Position numbers and translations under genes: made by a program
Assembly (NCBI GenBank): GCA_963575745.1
Contig: CAUYUJ010022433.1
Location: 43,501-107,500, forward strand
Source: Prorocentrum cordatum
Taxonomy: Eukaryota; Sar; Dinophyceae; Prorocentrales; Prorocentraceae
Length of the DNA: 64,000 nucleotides
Direction: 5' to 3'
Shown: positions 62,769 through 64,000 of the stretch, in pieces
Layout: every line of letters begins with the position of its first letter
How positions within the stretch are numbered: position 1 is the first letter of the stretch
The notes under the pieces: model-generated
Told to the model about the DNA's origin: nothing
Database searches by the model: none
Seen by the model: only the letters and a program-made list of their open reading frames with translations

Positions 62769-62925
62769 CAGGAGGGCAACACAATTCATCGTCGAGTCTC
62801 AGGAAAATATGGGAAGATACGGGAAGTGGGGGGGCAGACGAGGACCCAGAAAATATTGGGAAACATGGGGAATCCTGGGATTTGTGTGAGTATTTGTTTG
62901 TGTGTCCCTGGGCCCCTTCGCCTCA
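62769..62925 (+). repeat. Short dispersed repeat, copy 2 (partner at 48128-48285)
   Basis: Same orientation as copy 1. Conserved words include AAAATATGGGAAGATACGGG and AAGTGGGGGG, and TGTTTGTGTGTCC near the end. Confidence 0.7.
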
Positions 62926-63389
62926 GCAGAGCTGAAATTTAGGCTTTGGATTTTTAAGCTCACACGCCGTATCGGCGGATACGACCTTGGACCTCGTCAC
63001 ATCCCCTCTTTCAAAGAACGACAAAGCCGAAACCAGTGGAACACATCAAGTCATCAAGTGATGTTCTTTTGGGGACCTCTCGAGGGCTAGGTTGGGCCTC
63101 CTAGGGGATGTTTCGCGACCCTTTCGTGGCCTGCTACACTTGATCCCCGCTCTTGCGCCGCTCTTGGGCCCTTCTGGAGACGGGTCCCGAGAGCCGCGCC
63201 CAGGAAAAAACGTATCGGATCCGACCTGGCCGACCAGCTGCCATGGGTGCGTGTCCTCCGGGGATCCTCCGAGGCCCGCGCCCGCGCGAACAGCTCAGTG
63301 CAAACGCTCTGGACCTGCTGCTGGAGGTTCTATCACGCCTATGGCCCGTTGAACTGGTGAGCTCGTAAGAAAGAGGCATGGAGGAGGAG
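62926..63389. other. No recognisable gene
   Basis: Spacer before the terminal microsatellite, with short frames only. Confidence 0.45.
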
Positions 63390-63953
63390 CAAGATGAGGA
63401 GGAGGAGGAGGAGGGGGTGCAATTCGTAATGAGTGGGATGATGATGGTGATGATGATGGTGATGATGACGATGATGATTATTGTGATGATGCTGCTGCTG
63501 ATGATGATGCTTATGCTGCTGCTGATGCTGCTGATGCTGATGCTGATGCTGATGGTGATAATGATGCTGCTGATGATGATAATGATGGTGATGCTGATGC
63601 TGATGCTGCTGCTGATGCTGCTGCTGCTGATGATGATGATGATGCTGATGCTGCTGCTGCTGATGATGCTGCTGATGACGAGATGATGATGATGATGATG
63701 GTGGTGATGATGATGATGATGATGATGATGATGCTGATGCTGATGCTGATGCTGATGCTGCTGCTGCTGATGATGATGATGATGCTGATGCTGATGCTGC
63801 TGCTGCTGATGATGATGATGATGGTGATGATGATCATGATGACGATGATGATGACAATGATGATGATGATGATGCTGCTGCTGATGATGATGATGATGAG
63901 GATGGTAGTGCTGATGATGATGATGCTGCTGCTGATGATGATGATGATGATGT

Positions 63954-63988
<35 letters not shown>

Positions 63989-64000
63989 GTCATGATGATG
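63390..64000 (+). repeat. Triplet microsatellite (GAT)n/(GCT)n, runs off the window
   Basis: Over 600 bp of GATGAT and GATGCTGCT blocks in mixed order, starting with a GGAGGAG stretch. It has a higher-order pattern of GCT clusters among GAT runs. Frames are homopolymer-like and not genes. Confidence 0.97.

Noticed and set aside
63378-64000. Met/Leu-rich or Ile/Ser-rich ORFs at the right end
   Set aside because: Read-through of GAT/GCT triplets.

Overview
The window is most likely nuclear DNA of a dinoflagellate. Four things in the sequence point there: long internal arrays of the plant-type telomere heptamer (CCCTAAA on the + strand), a degenerate copy of the 22-nt dinoflagellate spliced leader at 104-124 (18 of 21 positions), reverse-transcriptase polyproteins of dinoflagellate style, and an almost complete lack of ordinary genes. 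There are no operons, Shine-Dalgarno sites, rRNA or tRNA genes that I can support. The genus cannot be fixed by eye; a Prorocentrum- or Polarella-like genome is a guess.

Layout. 1-7.1 kb is subtelomere-like: a 109-bp tandem array, a ~0.6-kb segment duplicated at 3.5 and 5.7 kb, three CCCTAAA arrays each next to a G/C hairpin module, and a 10-bp minisatellite present in both orientations. 7.1-29 kb is a mosaic of TIR-bounded repeat units, each made of ~173-bp satellite monomers plus a conserved arm. The units are separated by a palindromic core (GGCGGTAA, ~14 nt, TTACCGCC). They run forward to ~19.45 kb and mainly reversed after it, with a 77-bp array at 24.8-26.6 kb. Two ~6-kb non-LTR retrotransposons, LINE-A (9,718-15,840, minus) and LINE-B (29,098-35,092, plus), sit in the same few bases of this core with flanking target duplications. 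A LINE-B 3' fragment is nested in LINE-A, and another abuts LINE-B. 35-53 kb is GC-rich and gene-poor, holding a broken SF1 helicase, one intact 262-codon ORF of unknown function (43,095-43,883), a possible first exon of a secreted thioredoxin/PDI-like protein (50,890) and many microsatellites. 53.6-61.0 kb is a decayed tyrosine-recombinase (DIRS/PAT/Ngaro-like) retrotransposon on the minus strand, with split direct repeats in the order A1-ORFs-B1-A2-B2. 61-64 kb is simple-sequence DNA.

The most interesting observations are these. Both LINEs end in an RNase H domain whose motifs occur in circularly permuted order. Both have Asn for the second Asp of the RT YxDD box. Both insert site- and orientation-specifically into the palindromic core, and a telomere array is joined to a half-core at practically the same nucleotide. 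All polyproteins are broken by frameshifts, stops or lost catalytic residues, so these particular copies look inactive.
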